64,000 nucleotides of DNA, taken from positions 73,323,561-73,387,560 of the forward strand of contig NC_088775.1 of NCBI RefSeq assembly GCF_954871325.1. Reading direction: 5' to 3'. A program made the position numbers and the translations under genes. This document shows, one piece after another, positions 62,100 through 64,000 of the stretch. The DNA is from Gordionus sp. m RMFG-2023 (lineage: Eukaryota; Nematomorpha; Gordioida; Chordodea; Parachordodidae). The notes under the pieces were generated by a model, which was given only the letters and a program-made list of their open reading frames with translations, did no database searches and was not told the origin of the DNA. Position 1 is the first letter of the stretch, and every line of letters begins with the position of its first letter.

Positions 62100-62541
62100 G
62101 TATAATTTTTCTTATTTATTAATTAATACTTATCAATTTAAATACAGCCCGTCAAATATTTTAATTTTCTAATTCCTTGAATAAAATCAATAATATTTTT
62201 AAATTTAATAATATATCTGCTCTAAATTTTATAATGTACTTCTCAGTTAGAGTCATTGGCGTACGAAGCGGGGGGGGGCAAAAATGCAGATGCCGGATAT
62301 ATTTTTCAAAAATATTAATGTTTAAATTAATATTTATTTGTTAATATTTATTCCTATCTCATGTTAAATATATATTTAATTACATTTATTTCACATTCAT
62401 CTATTAAGTTATTTTATTTATTAATTTCGATTTCAAGTTTTCATTGGCATAATATATACCTATAATTTTCAAATTTCTAGTGGCGTAATATTTATCTACC
62501 ATTTTTATATTTCTAGTCAAATATAATTTTTCTGAAACTCC

Positions 62542-63656
62542 TTGTCTAACAGGGAGAAAGAAAGTGCAAGCTTGTCCAACGAGATGGAGTCTCAGCCATC
62601 ATTTATGGAGTTAGAAGAGCCGATTATTAATGCTATTACTGAAATATCACATGGCCTGAAAGAAATATTTTCTCAGAAGCAAGAAAATTATTGGATTCAA
62701 TACTTATTTCAATTTTTTTTTCATTAGAATGTATTATTTAATTATACAACTATTTTATGTAATACTTTTTAAAAACATGGCATTGACTTGATTACGAAGA
62801 TGAGAATAGCGGAGTGAATTTTATTAGAACTCAAGGAAATTAGGGCTAATGTTGTTGAAGAATTTCAATTTTTATGTAATTGTTGAGTAAAGGAGAGCTA
62901 TAAGTGTTTAATATTTGCCTCACTCGATTTGAAGCAAGGCAAGCTCATCGTCAAAACATTAGTATAGGGTCAGTAGAAAAGTATTATAAAACTATAATCC
63001 AAATAAATGAATGGTTTTTAATTCATCATGCAGCACTTACCAATCTGCAGATATTACTTCCACAAAAGCCTTCCCAATCTTTTACAGATGGTGATAGAAA
63101 AAAAAAATATTTGTTTGATGCCTTATTAGCTAAATAACTATGTTTAAAAGATTAACTAAGATATAGTCCCAAAAAATGCTATGGATGCTTTGTATAATTT
63201 CAAACACATTTTAGATTTTATTCCCAATGTATTAAAATGATTATATATACATATTAGAAAACTCTTCCCATTAGTAAACTAATGAGAGAACATTCTCTTT
63301 TTAAGAAGAATAACAGAGCCCTGCAGAGATACAATTTGCAGGGCCCGGCCTGGATATTTTTAAATAAATTATATTTATTTTTGATTTTTATATAATTTCA
63401 AATATTTGGTTTTAAAATATATAGCCGGAACCGGATAATTTTTTTTTTAAAAAAATTCGGCCCAGCCCGAGTGTTTTTTTTTAAAAAAAAATTTAGACAC
63501 TGCCCGGGTGTATTTAAAAAATTAAAATACGGTCCGGCCCGGGAACCGGGCCTGCAGTTCTCTGAAAACATACCTAAGAAGTACAACTTCTGAAAATGAA
63601 TTGAATGGTTTGGATCTTTTAAATATTTATAGGCATTTGACGCCAAGCAAGGATGA
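62542..63656 (+). pseudogene. hAT transposase remnant, split by a MITE
   Basis: Pieces in order: a leading helical stretch (62542-62727); a block with ARQAHRQNISIGSVEKYYK and LLPQKP (62904-63137), matching the 'R.R...N.....YY....' and 'LLP' blocks of the hAT family that includes vertebrate ZMYM-like proteins; TLPISKLMREHSLFKKN (to 63313); and, after the MITE, KTYLRSTTSENELNGLDLL then NIYRHLTPSKDE and a stop. The last two form a hATC dimerisation domain (S..ER.FS...IKTYLRSTM...L..LALLNIHR). Frame breaks and stops between the pieces make it a pseudogene. Confidence 0.8.
63314..63564. mobile_element. hAT MITE (CAGAGACCTGCAG family) nested in the hAT transposase
   Basis: Starts CAGAGCCCTGCAGAG and ends CCTGCAGTTCTCTG with CCGGCC subterminal blocks. 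It splits the conserved RRIK|KTYLRST stretch of the transposase. Target duplication unclear. Confidence 0.88.
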
Positions 63657-64000
63657 GTAATTGAAAAATTAGCTCAATCCCAACGGTATTAATATTTATA
63701 TTTCCAACATTAAAATTTTTTACTTTATATATAAATTTTAAAGGCTCAAAAAATTCAAATTTCTATTTTGGGTCATTTAAGTGATTCATATGGTGGTTAA
63801 ATTCACTTTATATTTTTTAATTCACATTTATTTTATAGTTTTTTATGTGCCGGTTTATATATATAATTTTTTTATAATTCATATAATTGAAATTGTGTAT
63901 TAGAAATAGTTATTAGTCCTAATAAATTTATGCTTGATATTTTTAAATAACAATAATATTTCATTAAAAAATTTATTATCCACCCCGCCCCTCACCCAGA

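Larger units (their letters stand above)
54280..62253 (+). repeat. segmental duplicate of about 19500-25216
   Basis: Linkers and introns match in order: 54282 (deleted near 19554), 54732/20205, 55390/20654, 56529/22636, 58000/22798, 60801/23689, 61721/24679, and module E1 62009/24967. Long intron stretches are near-identical, for example around 61060-61330 and 23960-24250. Differences are insertions, deletions of single exons, and about 1.3 kb (roughly 56600-57930) absent from the other copy. Confidence 0.9.
62254..64000 (+). mobile_element. hAT transposon (ZMYM-type transposase remnant), right end outside window
   Basis: Begins CATTGGCGTACGAAGCGGGG right after GTTAGAGT, where the duplicate block (about 25210) continues without it. 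The last bases of the window (CCACCCCGCCCCTCACCCAG) look like the complement of such an end, so only a few bases are missing. A decayed transposase and a nested MITE lie inside. Confidence 0.85.

Noticed and set aside
16345-61750. Linker exons as a collagen-like gene (54-nt exons)
   Set aside because: The encoded peptides are Ser/Thr-rich and lack Gly at every third position; the shared length is a coincidence or a general effect of unit duplication.
32270-62099. A CRISPR array, since short repeats occur at regular distance
   Set aside because: Repeats are coding, differ from each other, are 0.3-1.5 kb apart and lie between splice sites in a eukaryotic sequence.
63398-63646. Minus-strand frame of 82 residues rich in GP
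   Set aside because: A translation of the CCGGCC blocks of the MITE at 63314-63564; the + strand there carries the real hAT remnant.

Overview
The window is eukaryotic and most probably animal. It is very AT-rich, has no operon-like packing, is full of eukaryotic transposons (RLE-type LINE, hAT transposons with 8-bp target duplications, a decayed LTR element, fold-back elements), and holds a gene with clean GT-AG introns whose coding blocks are symmetrical phase 1-1 units, the usual layout of metazoan extracellular modular proteins. I cannot name the species.

Layout. 1-160: end of a short inverted-repeat element. 365-3210: decayed LINE with a restriction-like endonuclease. 4303-4896: an exceptionally long (CTTT)n tract. 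5268-9901: old LTR element with a 1.4-kb hAT nested in one LTR. 9902-11369: transposon debris. 11370 to beyond 62099: one giant split gene on the + strand. 62254 to the window end: a hAT copy inserted in that gene's next intron.

The main find is this gene. A signal-peptide exon (11370-11445, ending in phase 1) is followed by a 93-nt exon and then by five complete copies, plus the first exon of a sixth, of a four-exon module of about 170-187 residues. In every copy the intron phases are 1-2, 2-0, 0-0, 0-1, and key residues recur (C...V..SG; I.W..DG..I; LC/IC; F..R.SG..EV.G.KH). I do not recognise the domain. Modules are joined by runs of Ser/Thr-rich micro-exons. I count 34 with usable splice sites: 18, 30, 39, 42, 45, 48, 51, 54 nt, every one a multiple of three, every one phase 1-1, all open. 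They fall into families: A (54 nt, STTKPVV.AKETTPFGS), A'/A'' variants, B (51 nt, STIEA.SSGESTVSVS), C (42 nt), D (39-45 nt) and E (30 nt). Eight more copies have lost a splice site or reading frame, and other units have lost the exon altogether. Hand-joined, the 57 usable exons total about 4.58 kb of coding sequence over 50.7 kb and stay in frame throughout, ending in phase 2 exactly as the sixth module's first exon should.

The product would be a secreted or surface protein: Cys-containing globular modules strung on mucin-like stalks whose length could be altered by skipping any micro-exon. The array grew by duplicating exon-plus-intron units, and by a larger duplication (about 19.5-25.2 kb against 54.3-62.25 kb). 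That pair also gives empty sites that prove several transposon insertions: a LINE tail, two MITEs, a 2.25-kb fold-back element and the terminal hAT.
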